Shown here piece by piece: positions 20,198 to 30,947 of a DNA stretch of 64,000 nucleotides; position 1 is the stretch's first letter, and each line of letters starts with the position of its first letter. The stretch covers positions 43,478,042 to 43,542,041 of the forward strand of contig CM060734.1 of assembly GCA_030704615.1 (NCBI GenBank), read 5' to 3'. The notes beneath the pieces are model-generated. The model was not told the origin of the DNA and did no database searches. It worked only from the letters and a program-made list of their open reading frames with translations. The position numbers and the translations under genes were made by a program. The DNA comes from Takakia lepidozioides. Its lineage: Eukaryota; Streptophyta; Takakiopsida; Takakiales; Takakiaceae.

Positions 20198-23100
20198 ATG
20201 CCGAAGGGGAGGAAGCAGATGCGTCTACAGGAGGAGATTGCCATCTCCGAGCAGCAGGCCACTCAGGCAACCCAGCCACCAGTGAGAGCTCCATGCGATC
20301 GGGCTGCGGGCAGCTGATCGAGCACCGAACCCCCCATTTTTCTTCTGTAATTCTTAGACTGAATGCTAGGAGACTTGAATGCAGAACATGTTTGCATGCC
20401 TAACAGGAAAGGTGGACGTGCTGGAGGGATCGCAGGAATCCGAAGAGCCGCAGGAAGAGTCCGAGGAGCTAGCTGCAGCACGTACACCCACCCGATCCCC
20501 GAGCGCGGGTATTCCTGCCGGGCCTAGCCCTCTGCGATTCAAAGACGCGTCTTCGAAGGGCAAGTTCAAAGTCCCAGAGATCGACTCGCGTTCTTCGGTC
20601 ATGGAGAATCGCCAGCAGGGGTCGGGCCCTTCTCCAGCAAAGTCGAAGAAGAAGCAGCCCGTCCCTCTACTGGCTTCTGAACCGGCTCAGGCCGATTCAC
20701 CCCCCCAACGCGAATGAAGCAGCAGGGTAGAAGACAGATTCAATTGCAGCAGACACCTTCACCTGCAAGGATGAGGAAGCAGAAGGCAATCAGGGCGACG
20801 GGCGAACAATCTCCCGCAAAACCGCTTCCACGAGCTGAAGCTCAGTTCCTGGAGGATTTCCCGCCTGCAGATGTTGGGGCCGACTCTGCTGCAGCGAAGG
20901 CAATGGGATCGACCGTTGATCTCGATTTGGTACCGGAGGAGGGTGCTGCCGCTCAACTTTCGCAGCAAGACCTCACCACCGATGAGCAAGCAGGCCCGGA
21001 GGAGGCCTCTGCAATGGCAGAATTGCCCGCAGACAGGCCCCAGAGTGCAGCTCCAGTTGAGGATGCTCCAGCTGCTCAGCCACTACCGGCACCTACAGAC
21101 ATGTCTCCGGAGGATTTCAAAAGTGCAGCGGATAAAATGTTGGAGGAGACACACAGTAGCATTGGCAGAGTTCTGGGCAGCAGGGTATTCCAGCGGACTC
21201 TTCGAATCCCACTCTGTCGCATGGTCTCCCTTCCCATCGTCAGGCAGGCCCTTCCCGGAGATGTGGATAAGCTCAAGTTCGCATTTCGAGAAGGGTACCG
21301 TCTGGGATCGGCAGCGTTTTACGTTTCCATTGAGAATGAGGACGGCGAAACTCGTGGACCCACTGCCGATGAATTGTCAACGTGGGATACCCACTGGCAC
21401 ACTCGCAACCACGAATTCGAGGCGACGCTGAAGGGTGATCCCGACTTCGGCCATATGTCGGGTAAAATGTTCTTTGTGTGGGACGGGAATCACCGACTTC
21501 TCGCCTGGTGGGAGTACATCAAGCAGAACCATGCCAAGCACATTGGCTGGCATTACATGGTGGAGTGTGTCATCCTCAAGGTGAAGGCGGCAGACTCCTC
21601 CCTGCTCAAGAATGCCATGGCGGACCTCAACTCGTAAGATACTCATACCCTCCCTAGCACGTTCGAAATGCGGTGCCGCATTTCGGTTTCCATTCTGGTT
21701 TGTTTCCGTGCTTCCGTGTACTGAACTGGAGAGTGTGCCTTGCAGGGTCACTGAAAATGCGTACGTGCATACCCACATGGCACACATGCTGTACAGGGTG
21801 AGGAAAACTGGTCTCACTGATCCGCAGATGTTTGCGGAAATGCTGGAGCCCGAGCTCATTCAGAAAGCCGTTGCAAAAACAGACCGGACATGGTATCGTC
21901 TCACTATGGATGGAATGGAATGGTGGAGGTGATATACGAAGTAAGTCGTCCTCCAATTTCCCTCTGCTCATCCTTCCCCAATTTTCAGTAATGTTTCCAC
22001 ATGAATCGAATGTAACGCTTCTGCATGTTTTTGTTGGCAGTCAAACATCAAGCTGGATTTGGCCCATGCCAAACGCTTCTTCATGGAAAGTGAGGGGCAG
22101 GTGAAAACGTTGCAGTCATTGACTGAGCACTTGAAGGAAGCCGGTGTCAAGTCCAGAACCAAATACAAGTCAAAGCTTGTGAAGCTGGTGGCAATTGCAG
22201 ATCCGGCACTTGGAAAGGACTTCATCCCCGAGATTGCAAAACACTATTCTCGGGCCATGCAGCCGACCATGCAATTGGAGAAACTGCATCACCTCTCAAC
22301 GGCATGTGTGGAGGCGAAAGAGAAGGTGAGGTTTCAATGCACTGAAGTTCCTTCCTAGCAATAGCCACTCTCTTCCAGCTCCTGACATTGGATCGGAAAT
22401 GGCAGACACGGTGGCTGTCGATCTGGAATGCATCCGAGAGCATAAGGACAATGTGGTCTTTTCCACTCGAAGTTTCCGACCCTGCAGTGGATGTGTGGCT
22501 CAACTTGGTGGTTCCAGGTAATTCAAGGTACTTCCCCAGATTTGCTTTTCTGACATGAATTCCCTGAACTGCTACGTGACAATGAATTTGGGAATGGCAG
22601 GTAATGTCGAATGCGAAGGAGCAAGTCGTAATGCACACAAATTCGTTCGGCTTGTACGTCAAATGGGATGGAACACAGACATTGGAAGACTACGTGACAC
22701 GTTTCAGATGTGCGTACAAGGACAACCTTTTCGCCAGAGAGCTACAGACAGCAAGAAGGAGCGTGGAGTTTACACATCAGGAGGGAGCGGGGAAAGCTGC
22801 AATGCGAATTGTTTACAGGTGAAGCACAGCTGCCCTTGTATGCGAAGCCTGGTTACGAGGTTTGTCTCGGAAATGCGGCACCGCATTCGCATTTTATGTT
22901 TTCGGTGGCACTCTGCCCGTAGGTTGGTCTCAACTTTTGCTCACGCATGCTGACTGCCTTGCAGGTATATGAAATACGTGCTCCTTCAGACAGGGGCCCT
23001 GGCTCAAGAGCCCCCGTTCTTCATGGCTTGGACCGTGGCGGGCCCAAGCTGTGTCTACACACCCGAGATGCAGAAACAATGGCATCCCGCGCATCTCGTT

Positions 23101-25318
23101 GGATGCCCGTGGTACCTGGACATGTCTGGCGGTATTGTTGACGAGTCTGAGAAAGATCTGCACGCCTTGGCAGAAGAGAAGAGAAAGGAAAGACGTGTCC
23201 CTGCTGGGCCAAAGTCGGCAAAGGAATCTGCTGCTCTGGAAGAATCCAGAAAGGCAGCTGAGATGGCACAAAAGACGGTGGATGCAGCTGTGCAGGCCCA
23301 ACAGAAGGGGTCGAAGAAGAGGACTCGCCAGCAAGGAGCAGCTGTTGTGACACCCGCCAAAACGAAGAAGCAGAAACAGCCTGTTCAGGAAGAGGGTGAG
23401 GAAGAGGACTCCGATGGAGACTTTGCAACCAGCCCACCCCCCCAAACGCAGGCTGCCTCCCCTGTGCCCACCGTTGTCACGAGAGGCACGAGAACTGGCT
23501 CGGCAAAGAAGGCACTCTTCAACCCCCCAGGGGGGCACCCTTTCGAGCCGGTGGAAATGAAGAGGCCGAAAGTGGCTCCCGAAACTGTAGTCCAGTGTGT
23601 AAATGAGAGTTTCTTGGCGGCTTTGGATGGACGGGCAGCCAAGTTGGCATACCTGAAGACCATGGAGGGTCTGAAGGGCAGAGCACTGAAGAAGGCGACT
23701 GCCGAAGAGCCTTCCGACACCCCAGGATTTCAGAATATGGTCTCGTTCTTTGAGAGGGTGTGTGCAGACAAGGATTGTAGGAGGGGCGGAAATGCCACTG
23801 AGTGGTCTTGCGATATGATCATCTTGGATATTCCGGACGGAGAGCCTGTGGAAGGACTGCAAGCTTTGCCATCTTGGAACAGGTACTCGGAGGACTTTTG
23901 GAAGAAAGGATTCGGGCTTGCCCGCATGGTGTTGGACGACAGAGGCTGTGTGGTTGTCCTGGCGAGCAGAGGAAAAAACACTCAGACAGGAATTGCGAAG
24001 TGGACCCGCAAGAGCGCCGTCCCGATTCTGAAAAAGAAGTGGACGTGCATCAACACACTGGGCCTTCGGTCGGAAGGGAAGAAGGTGATTACGACACTGG
24101 CACTCGTCCATTCATTTGCTTGGGTGTTTTCAAATGCGGTGCCGCATTCGGTTTCTAATCGTTTTCCCCCTGTGTATGCAGACGAAGCAGTTCGATGCAT
24201 ACTGCTTTGTGAAGGAGAACTCCACCTTTGCTTTCCGGAAGGAGGGAGGAAAGGTTGACCCGAACTGCGACCCACTCGATTACGACGTTCTGTTCAACAA
24301 CGTTCCCAAGGAACTTCTCCCTCATAGCCTCACTTCAACGGAACCCCTGCGGTACTCACGGACTCGGAGCCCTGCCTTCATTCAGACAATTATGGAGACA
24401 TGCACAGACGTGGAGGGCACAGTGCTCGACCTCATCTGTGGGACAGGTATGCAGAATCTTGATCTCTGTTGTTCTGCAAATTCTCGTTAGGATGTAGTTC
24501 GCAACATCTGAAGCGCCATGTGGTAATGTGTGGATGGCATTGTAACAGGTGCCTCAATGTGGGCTGGGCGGTTTTCCGACCGGCACCTCTTTGCCTACGA
24601 GGAGGATTCATCCGTGTGGGGATCCCATCTGGAGGGGCTGCAACGGAATGTGAAGGCTCCCGACAGAGCGGAAGTCTCCTCGGATTCGTCGGAGTCCGAG
24701 GAAGACACAGTGGACATTGATGCGGAGGAGAACCCGGAATACGAGTGAGTGCAAACATTGTAAGTTTGCAAAGCCTTCTGGGTCATTTATGTCAAACGAA
24801 TTTCCCGACTGTGGTTCTCATTAGTCTCGTTGATGATTGTCATGTGCAGGATTGCAGGGTCCGGGTCGAAACATGTAGGGCCTACACTTCCTGCCAGGAA
24901 GAATGTCCCGTTCTTTGCGAGGGCCGATTTCATGACGAGCCCGGTGAGGGACTACTCCCTTCCTAGTTATGCAGCTAAACTCGCAAATACAGCGATTAGA
25001 AGAAGTGAGAATCCCAGTAAAGTAGAGCAGATTTTGGAGAGGGCTAGGGAGGACAGAAGGATAAGGAAAGAGTTGGCAGCAGCTCAGACAGGTAGACGGG
25101 TACGAAAGCACATATGTGATTCAGCGGATGAGAGCGACGCAGACAGGGAGGAAGACGACCCAACGGAGGTGAGATGGACAGTTCCGCAAGGGGAAGATGG
25201 GATTTTCGAAAGCCTGGCCAACGAGCAGTCCGCTGGAGATGAGAGAGGCACTGAGGGGGTGGAGGAGGAGCAGGACAGTCTAGAACAGGATGAGGATTCG
25301 GATGATTTTCAAGATTAA
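20198..25318 (+). CDS. ParB-like domain fused to beta-class (N4/N6-type) DNA methyltransferase; element 1 copy
   Basis: Exons by frame and GT-AG: 20198-20281, 20385-21633, 21746-~21926, 22041-22325, 22379-~22527, 22601-22818, 22965-24084, 24182-24446, 24549-24744, 24850-25318. The start MPKGRK matches MKGRK in the 36-41 kb relative. A charged, Pro/Ala-rich N-terminus is followed by a region whose core WDGNHRLLAWW (~21479-21511) resembles the GxxRxxA box of ParB/Spo0J domains. Near the C-terminus comes DMIILDIPDG (~23811-23840), in the place of the DPPY catalytic motif, and then SAM-binding VLDLICGTGAS, split by an intron (24446/24549). DPPY-like before FxGxG-like is the beta-class order. The frame changes by one base at the C7 tract 20700-20706, and the joins near 21926 and 22527 are not clean, so this copy may be damaged. 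Expected role: DNA binding and methylation in the nucleus; activity is unproven because DPPY is altered. Confidence 0.7.
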
Positions 25319-25440
25319 TAGAATTTTAATGAAGTCTCTGTAAATGTAAATTCTCTTCCAGAGTATATAAAGGAAATTCTGCCCGACATTCGTGACCCCT
25401 CTCCAGTGTGCATTCCAGCCACACAATCGCCCAAACCACG
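25319..25440 (+). terminator. 3' end of the ParB/methyltransferase gene
   Basis: AT-rich stretch after the stop (TAATAGAATTTTAATGAAG, TGTAAATGTAAATTC), suitable for plant-type polyadenylation. No single AATAAA is decisive. Confidence 0.35.
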
Positions 25441-25444
25441 ACGC

Positions 25445-26300
25445 TCCCAAAATCAGAAATGGGGCACCGCATTTCCAAAACAGGGGAACTCTAAGAACCT
25501 CTTTTGGAAATGCGGCACCGCATTTCCAAAACAGGGGAGGGACTAAATTTTCCATTTCAATGTTGGCATAGTAAAAAGTAATCTGAATTGGAAATGCGGT
25601 GCCGCATTTCCAAAATTTCCTTTGTCCACACGCCAGTTTTGGCCTCTCCCGCTCATTGCATGGATGCCACCACGCTTACAGAGGTCGAACAACGAGGTCG
25701 AACAAGGAGGTCGACATGGCGGGATTGAAAATGCGGTGCCGCATTTCAGTATTGGGGATGGTCGTTGTTCGAACTGCAAGCCCATCAGCAAAAAATTGGC
25801 ACCGCATTCCATTGTTAAAAAAAAGTCGATGACGGACATGGAAATGCGGCGCCGCATTTCCAGAACGGACATCGCAATTTGTCCATTTGCAGACCCTCTC
25901 TCGGAAATGCGGTAACGCATTCCATCGCGCTGGTCGGAAATGTCACACTTTTCGAAGTGTTGTACGGAAATGCGGCACCGCATTCCCTTGTCCAAAAAGA
26001 AGTTTCCATTGCCAAGCTGGAAATGCGTCGCCGCATTTGCAATGCCAACCTCGTTTTCTGATCAATTTATAGACCCGTGTTGGTATTTCGTGTACCTGGA
26101 CGGAAATGATGCACCGCATTTTCTTGTCGGACATGGAAATGCGGTGCCGCATTTCGATGTCCGACATGGAAATGCGGCGCCGCATTTCGATCCCGACATG
26201 GAAATGCGGCGCCGCATTTCGATCCCGACATGGTAATGCGGCGCCGCATTTCGATGCCGACATGGAAATGCGGCGCCGCATTTCAATGTCCGACATGGCG
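25445..26300. repeat. Palindrome satellite array 2 (about 15 units)
   Basis: The same palindrome as array 1, first irregularly spaced (60-80 bp), then from 26100 as a tight ~33-bp repeat (palindrome + CGATCCCGACATG). It lies between the 3' end of the methyltransferase gene and the 3' end of the first unknown paralogue. Confidence 0.92.
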
Positions 26301-26541
26301 TTACTCTGGTATATTCTTGACACATGACTCACATACCGGTTACTCTGCTATATTCATCCGGACAGACACGTTGTAGAAATGAGACATCAAATTGTAAACA
26401 GTGGGCCAATTCCGACAGTTATTCAACACAATGAAACACAATCATATAGAAGTGAGGTACGATGGGTTTATTGATCGGACACGATGTCTCTCATTTACCA
26501 ACTGCAGACAAAACTAAGCCCTTCCTCCTTCTACATGGGCT
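26301..26541. other. Spacer between array 2 and the unknown gene
   Basis: No coding signal and no palindrome copy is seen. It probably contains the 3' untranslated region of the minus-strand gene that follows. Confidence 0.35.
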
Positions 26542-27243
26542 TCACCAAGTCGACGGAACTTCGATACCCCTCAAAACAAGCTCATCACTGCTGCGGCACC
26601 TCGAGGTAAACTGCAATTCGGTCGTTCTGCTGCCCTTGCTGGAGCCGACGACAATGTCATGTCCATCAATGATACCACCATCATACATTGACAAGGTCAC
26701 TGTGGGCCTCATGTGCCCTTGCGATTCGTCTTCGCAACGCAGCCGAATGTCTCCATACACTGGAAGAGCGGAGTGATCTGCACGTATATAGTTTTCCCCG
26801 GTGCCGTCCTCCCTGGTCCACTGGCAGCAGTTCCAGCGCCAAAGCGAGGCCGTGCGTGATCTATCCGGCATCCCTTTCCAGCTTGGTATATAGAGGTCAA
26901 CAATTTTCAGGACCCACGGACCGCATTGATCCTCGCCCTCACCTCGCTCAAAGCGGTAATAGCCCTCTAGATACTCCATTGCGCGCAAAGACTCTTGCTT
27001 GATTCCAGCAGCGTCTGTGAAAACAGAGAGCCAGACAATGATGTCTCCTGATTCTGGTTTGAACATAGCATAATCGTGGCCATGATAAGGGCAGTCGGCT
27101 GGATTTCGGCGGCACGGCATCCTTGAAAAAGAGTAGCGGAGTACGCTCAATGACAGCAGCTCCCGGATGGAGGAGGAGCAGCGCGGTGGCTGGAAAAAGT
27201 TCAAGCTAACGCTGCAATTCCTCACAAACACTCCAGGGCACAT
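26542..27243 (-). CDS. Unknown element-1 protein, paralogue 1 (233 aa)
   Basis: Single open frame with ATG at 27241-27243. I do not recognise the family. It is clearly paralogous to the plus-strand gene at 27470-28234, sharing RMPC-RN--DCP, GHDYAMF/GIDYAMY, SGDIIVW, EYLEGYYRFERG, RWNCCQW and DGGIIDGHDIVV. Conserved Cys (MPC, DCP, NCC) may bind metal or form disulfides. No signal peptide or membrane segment is evident. The two genes are head to head about 225 bp apart, so they probably share a promoter. Confidence 0.65.
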   Translation of the reverse strand: MCPGVFVRNCSVSLNFFQPPRCSSSIRELLSLSVLRYSFSRMPCRRNPADCPYHGHDYAMFKPESGDIIVWLSVFTDAAGIKQESLRAMEYLEGYYRFERGEGEDQCGPWVLKIVDLYIPSWKGMPDRSRTASLWRWNCCQWTREDGTGENYIRADHSALPVYGDIRLRCEDESQGHMRPTVTLSMYDGGIIDGHDIVVGSSKGSRTTELQFTSRCRSSDELVLRGIEVPSTW

Positions 27244-27469
27244 TTAAATTTCCCCCCTACAGGATCCTGGACCGATGAAGATTGGCTGCTGCATGAATGT
27301 AGCCGTTTCTGTTTCCTACCCTGCCATGCAAACTATGGGCAGTCACTGCCAGGTGGGCCGATAGCCACTGGACACGACGAAGTCCATCCCCTCTTCGATG
27401 TAAATGCGGCGCCGAATTTCCATCCGGGGGGATGGACTTCGGTGGCAGATCTCAAACTATAACTTGTTG
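27244..27469. promoter_or_regulatory. Shared divergent promoter region of the two paralogues
   Basis: 226 bp between two head-to-head starts. It contains one half-degenerate palindrome (AAATGCGGCGCCGAATTTCC, ~27403-27422), placing the element's private site in a second divergent promoter region. No TATA box is obvious. Confidence 0.45.
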
Positions 27470-28234
27470 ATGAGAAAGATGTATGGCTTCATCCACCGCT
27501 GGCGTGATGAACACGTTCCACCTCCGTCGGTGGGTACGTGTGACCCAGATGCTCCATTATTGGAGGCCGGACTGCTCTTCCGCTTCGTATCATTTCCAAA
27601 ATCTAAGGGCTTCGTAGCTGTCCGCAAGGTCATCGGCATCCAAGTCGTCCTCAGGTCCTCCTTTGCAAGGATGCCGTGCTTCCGGAACCGGGACGACTGC
27701 CCCTTTGGAGGCATCGATTATGCAATGTATTCGGCCACATCGGGAGACATTGTTATCTGGTACACAGATTACACAGAAGATACTGGTTCGATTGTGGAAA
27801 CATTGGTGGCTTTTGAGTATATCGTAGGCCACTACGCCTTCGAGCGGGGTGACGATCTTGGTCTGAGGAGTCCGTGGCTCCTACGCATCCTCGATTCCGA
27901 TTTTCCCAGCTACGACGGTCACCCATGCAGAAGAAGGCGCACTGCTATGCTGTTGCGGTGGAACTGCTGCCACTGGACGTGGGTGGACTCCATCGGAGAG
28001 ACCTATTCTCCTCGAGGAGTGCGCTCCTCTTCTCCATTGTATGGGGACATTCGCATTGGTGTGGACGACGAAAACGTGAAGATTTCCATATTCGATGGTG
28101 GTATGATTGAAGGGCAGGACATTGTGGTGAACATCACTAGGGGCGGTACAACGGCTGCAATCGACTTTACATGGAGGAGCCCCATGACTCATGAGCTAGT
28201 TCTAAGAGCAGTCGAAGTCCCATTGACAACGTGA
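27470..28234 (+). CDS. Unknown element-1 protein, paralogue 2 (254 aa)
   Basis: I start at ATG 27470 (MRKMYGFIHRW). The upstream 22 codons are open but partly derived from the palindrome. It is homologous along its length to the minus-strand gene at 26542-27243 (see shared motifs there). The frame is intact. Function unknown. Both copies being open in an element whose other parts show slips argues for selection. Confidence 0.65.
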   Translation: MRKMYGFIHRWRDEHVPPPSVGTCDPDAPLLEAGLLFRFVSFPKSKGFVAVRKVIGIQVVLRSSFARMPCFRNRDDCPFGGIDYAMYSATSGDIVIWYTDYTEDTGSIVETLVAFEYIVGHYAFERGDDLGLRSPWLLRILDSDFPSYDGHPCRRRRTAMLLRWNCCHWTWVDSIGETYSPRGVRSSSPLYGDIRIGVDDENVKISIFDGGMIEGQDIVVNITRGGTTAAIDFTWRSPMTHELVLRAVEVPLTT

Positions 28235-28629
28235 CTTGTATTCAGTAGGCACAGGGCTGAAGATTTGATGGCACAATCAGCACAGTAGACGTGCTTCAAA
28301 TGCAATTCATGTGGATCAATAAAAACCTCATTGTGCCCTCTTTTTATTCTATTCTGTGTCCATCGTTCCGAGAATGCGTCATTGCTCATTTCGTTTGGGA
28401 TTGGAGTGTGGGTGAATTTTGCAAATGGCTGGTAGGCTGAAATGGGCCCCCATTGTACAGAGCAGTACCACCCTACCATTCGCGAAACATTGCCTTTCAA
28501 TATATAATTCTAAATAACATTGCCGAACCTCCTTCATCGGGAGGTCCTTCTCCCCCTATGACCGTGGCACCCTAAACCCTATTCCCGCGGACACTCATTT
28601 CCGGAAAATAGTGCTGCTCATGTTTTTTT
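28235..28629. other. Right subterminal region of element 1
   Basis: No coding signal. It includes the 3' flank of paralogue 2 (AATAAAAACC near 28318) and a lone inward CATGAGC at about 28617. Confidence 0.45.
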
Positions 28630-28688
28630 CCACACTTACGACTCTGCTCATGGCTCATGCCGCTCATGGCTCATGGCTCATGAAATAG
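28630..28688 (-). repeat. Right inverted end of element 1
   Basis: Read from 28688 inward: CTATTTCATGAGC, then four further CATGAGC copies, one with GG inserted (GCGGCATGAGC). It mirrors the left end at 13183. Confidence 0.75.
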
Positions 28689-30947
28689 CAGCCCCCTGCA
28701 CACACCACCAAACCCCCCAAACGCTACACAAATAAAAAGTAACTATGAACACCTGGACAACTATACACAACCCCACCAGTATAATTGGCAGCCAAAAATA
28801 AATAAATAAATAAAATGGCAGCCATTGTATGCAGATAGAGCACTGAAGCACCTGCGGCCAGGCGCCACATTCAGCAATCCGTTTAAAACCCAAAACACAC
28901 AAGCAAGTAACATTGTAGCCCTTCTAAGAACCACATACTCCACTCAACCTATACACAAGCGGTTATATAACCACTTTTAGGAATCCACAATGCCCTATAA
29001 CCACATACCAATTACAACAAGGCTTAGCCCTCATTAAATGGTCCCTGCAAATTGCACAATTTGAGGCAGACTGAGCACCAATTACAAACGTCATCCAGCT
29101 ATGCTATGATCCCAAAAAAACAGTTGCAATCTATGCTGCCCCATGAGAATAGCCTTGGCCCCCTCTATTACTATCAAAACTCATCCATAAACACCCTGCC
29201 ACTACAGTACATCACTCAAAATAAACTGTCACATGGTACATTAAGCCCTTATATCATCACTAAGTGCGAACCATACAATGACTGCTCCCCCCAACTGCAA
29301 ACCACCACGCCAATCCTGCCCTCTCACGGCTGCCCCCTTTGCTCTGATCTGCGTCAAATCCCACATCCAGCTCCTCCTATCGTACAAACCAGCCTGAACA
29401 CTGCTTCTGTATACATACTATTGAAACCTCCCCATGACACATCTGAAGGTCCCTCAGATCTTTATAACCAACCAGCACAAAAACAACTATGTCCCCCCCT
29501 ACTTCACCCACCACGTACCTTTGTTGATTCCCCTCACGGACCCACGCAAACATTAAATACTGCACAATATGTGCCAAACACATGCAACTATCTATAGTTA
29601 ATTGTTGCATCAGCCCTCATGCAGCAGATCTGCTCCATCACTGGCGATATACCCTCTAAGGCTGAAATCTGCACTCACCTCCATTAACATATCTTACTGG
29701 CCAAATGCTCGACAAATAAATCATATTCACAAATCTCTGAACAACTATGCACAACCCATAAAACTACACGATCGCACAGCCAAAATATACCCCTTGGCAC
29801 CCTAAATGTTGGCTTACCTGCTTAATCTTTAGTGCAATAGGGTCTCCTGAATACCAAGGATATGATGCCCTTTATACACCTCATCTTGGCTATCTACGAT
29901 GGAACTATGCAACAAGACCATGCAATATTAGACTATGTTACCCTTCTGGCACCTCTAAAGCCAACAATTACTGTTGTAACGCCATACGTCGTCCAAGATT
30001 ATTGCGCAACAAACCGCCAAGGTTTTACCATACTATAAAAGCCACGAATCATCTATCTATACCCTCAGTACAGTACACTTACATGAAATATGGAATAGCC
30101 ACAAACAATATCATGCACCATCAGCCCACACCCTAGTCCAAGTAGCTTCCACTTCATAAATCAAACAACAACCCAAAACCACCAAGCCTACAACCAAACT
30201 AGACTATCAATGCACATGACAGCCTTAAATCCCCACACAATGCTATCTATATGCTACCAAACACAAATAGCATATACCAGACTAACGCCACATTCCAAAC
30301 AGCAAGCTCAGATGATAGACATCTACATCAGATCCAAGAAGTTGACTCATCCCATTCATGAACTTGAAAATAGTTTTCTCAGACTCCCACTACAATGTAG
30401 TTGCCTTTGCTGCTGCATATTAAGACTGACCCCTCATACAGATTGGTCCCATGAGCACATATCTGCTCACACAATAAAAACCTCCTGATGACTCCCATCC
30501 TCTTCTCCGCCTCCCGATAGGGGTTAATTTACTAGCCACAATCAAACCATACCAGCTTAAATACGTGCATACCCCACCCCTCCCCTCCCCAAATACCTGA
30601 ACGGAAGCACGTAGCTTCCGCGTTAGCCCGCACTACAAAGCAACCCCCTCGGTAGCGCAGTTATAATACGCGCACGCGCCAGGTACGCACTAGCACGTGA
30701 ACTCCCAAAGAAGGTGCAAGTTTCCTTGCCCCTTGGATGGGAGTCACCCGATTTCGGCAGTGCGCAAACACACGATTAATCCAATTTACCTCTTCCACTT
30801 TTGTAAGCTAGCATGCATTCTACACACTAGCCAACCATACCATGCATCACCATTCCAAACAAAATAGGAGGCGCAACATTTGGAAACCATTTCATTTATA
30901 ACAAAATTTGTACAACACAAGTTTTTGCAATCGGATTCATGAGCTAG
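28689..30947. other. 2.2 kb A/C-rich region, no gene recognised
   Basis: Strongly strand-biased (A and C rich on plus), with frequent stops. An open frame at 29052-29597 has the composition of the region and no recognisable motif. CTATAAAAG at 30035 could be a TATA box of an unknown unit. At about 30645-30760 GGTAGCGCAG-TTATAATACGCG resembles a tRNA A-box region, a possible SINE head. Confidence 0.4.

Larger units (their letters stand above)
13183..28688. mobile_element. Large DNA-transposon-like element 1 with CATGAGC inverted ends
   Basis: Both ends read inward CTATTTCATGAGC followed by clustered CATGAGC heptamers (13183-13246; 28688 back to 28640). One private palindrome (GAAATGCGG-YR-CCGCATTTC) occurs throughout the interior and essentially nowhere else in the window, which independently supports the limits. 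Cargo: a transposase (minus), a ParB-like/methyltransferase gene (plus), and two divergent paralogues. No clear 8-11 bp target duplication flanks it; TA on both sides is possible (TTAC-TA|TTTCATG and CATGAAA|TA-GCAG), but the ends are symmetric, so this is not decisive. At 15,506 bp it is large for a plant DNA element. Confidence 0.75.

Noticed and set aside
22930-24111. 393-codon minus-strand frame
   Set aside because: Antisense shadow of the methyltransferase exon at 22965-24084.
13183-28688. A 9-bp target duplication expected for a Mutator-type element
   Set aside because: Flanks (AAAGGTTTA and CAGCCCCCT) do not match; CTGCACAC occurs near both ends but not adjacent to them, so I do not claim it.
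29052-29597. 181-codon open frame in the A/C-rich region
   Set aside because: Its composition mirrors the surrounding DNA, with no motif, splice context or homologous block.
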